Shown in pieces: positions 63,402-64,000 of a stretch of 64,000 nt of DNA. The position numbers and the translations under genes were made by a program. Location: contig NZ_CP021435.1 of NCBI RefSeq assembly GCF_002549795.1, forward strand, positions 2,542,001-2,606,000, written 5' to 3'. The DNA comes from Halomonas beimenensis. GTDB lineage: Bacteria > Pseudomonadota > Gammaproteobacteria > Pseudomonadales > Halomonadaceae. The notes beneath the pieces were generated by a model. That model did not search any database. It worked only from the letters and a program-made list of their open reading frames with translations, and was not told the DNA's origin. Each line of letters begins with the position of its first letter. The stretch's first letter is position 1.

Positions 63402-64000
63402 ATGACGCGCAAGACCCTTGCGGACCTGCTGTGGCCTTGCCTGCTCGCCCTCGGCGTGATCGCCCCCGCCCAGGCGGCCGAACCCCGGACCGCCATCTTC
63501 GGGGGCGGCTGCTTCTGGTGCATGGAACAGGCCTACGACAAGGTGGAGGGCGTCGTCGAGACGACCTCGGGCTACACCGGCGGTCACGTGGAGAATCCCA
63601 CCTACGAGCAGGTCTCGGCCGGCGTCACCGGCCATATCGAGGTGGTCAAGGTGGAGTACGATCCCGAGATCGTCGACTACGCCACCCTGCTGCATGTCTT
63701 CTGGCGCAACATCGATCCCTTCGTGGAGAACCGCCAGTTCTGCGACGTCGGCGATACCTACCAGAGTGCCATCTTCCCCCTGGACGAGCGCCAGCGCGAA
63801 CTCGCCGAGGCCAGCCTCGAGGAGGTCGCGGAACGGTTCGACCGGGACATCGCCACTCGCATCATCGACTTCGAGGCCTTCTACCCCGCCGAGGACTACC
63901 ACCAGAACTACTACGTCGACAACGCCATGCGCTACCGCTACTACAAGTCGGCCTGCGGGCGTTCGGAGCGGCTAGAGGAAATCTGGGGCGACGAAGCCGA
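63402..64000 (+). CDS. msrA: Secreted peptide-methionine (S)-S-oxide reductase MsrA (partial)
   Basis: MsrA repairs methionine-S-sulfoxide. The first 27 residues form a signal peptide (MTRKTLADLLWPCLL... ending in AQAAE), so the enzyme is exported to the periplasm. The catalytic cysteine is in FGGGCFWCMEQAYDKVEGV (about 35-53), followed by GYTGGHVENPTYEQVSAGVT, HVFWRNIDPFVENRQFCDVG and YHQNYY. GAGGAGGAG supports the ATG. The frame is still open at the window end (199 codons seen), so a short C-terminal part or a fused MsrB may lie beyond. Confidence 0.93.
   Translation, partial: MTRKTLADLLWPCLLALGVIAPAQAAEPRTAIFGGGCFWCMEQAYDKVEGVVETTSGYTGGHVENPTYEQVSAGVTGHIEVVKVEYDPEIVDYATLLHVFWRNIDPFVENRQFCDVGDTYQSAIFPLDERQRELAEASLEEVAERFDRDIATRIIDFEAFYPAEDYHQNYYVDNAMRYRYYKSACGRSERLEEIWGDEA

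Overview
The window looks like a chromosomal segment of a high-GC gammaproteobacterium, most likely a halomonad (Halomonadaceae or a close relative). This is inferred from the GC-rich, strongly GC3-biased coding, from proteins that read as gammaproteobacterial throughout, and from gene orders such as aat-bpt-infA-clpA-clpS-icd and rluE-nudJ-mnmA-hflD-purB. No rRNA or other species-level marker is present, so the genus is an inference.

Region 1 (1-9068) is accessory DNA ending at the 3' end of a tRNA-Ser(GGA) gene. It starts with a plasmid/ICE-style cassette: a small hypothetical, a DUF932 protein, a short hypothetical, an ERF single-strand annealing protein, a YqaJ-type exonuclease and a short RadC/JAMM protein. 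Hairpins punctuate most gene junctions. It continues with two AT-richer genes on the minus strand: a 1100-residue SF2 helicase with a C-terminal PD-(D/E)XK-like segment, and a CoiA-like zinc-finger/nuclease protein. That pair is the best candidate here for an undescribed (probably defence) system.

Region 2 (9069-19740) is core chromosome: thioesterase, nitroreductase, queF, the yadGH-type ABC exporter, a triplicated tRNA-Glu/tRNA-Gly array with interrupted tRNA-Gly remnants, msrB, an rbgA/ylqF GTPase, alaA, htpX, pdxB and a small WGR-like protein. Region 3 (19731-23217) is a nested insertion. A REP-like stem-loop is split by an IS1111-group (IS110 family) element with 14-bp inverted repeats, and an En-less group II intron abuts its left end. 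The non-coding end of the IS contains short matches to both halves of the target, as expected for a guide (bridge/seek) RNA.

Region 4 (23225-48878) is dense core genome: a glutaredoxin-like gene and rlmKL, rmf, pyrD, a stand-alone EncFtn-type ferritin, mgtE, the large NAD-glutamate dehydrogenase, trmA, murI, a hemerythrin, rarA, lolA, ftsK, and then an N-degron cluster (aat, bpt, clpA, clpS) with infA and icd. Region 5 (48997-64000) has rluE-nudJ, an IS3 element, mnmA-hflD-purB, an uL16 hydroxylase and GNAT gene, aceA, a SlyB-like lipoprotein, a SlyD-like FKBP, a CDP-alcohol phosphatidyltransferase, a VTT-membrane/flavin-oxidoreductase fusion and a secreted MsrA cut by the window end.

A theme across the core part is a family of gene-end elements. 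Arrays of 7- or 8-bp direct repeats start at the stop codon and are followed by an AACCCC...GGGGTT-type hairpin and inverted copies of the repeat. They lie after htpX, rarA, nudJ (split by the IS3) and purB.
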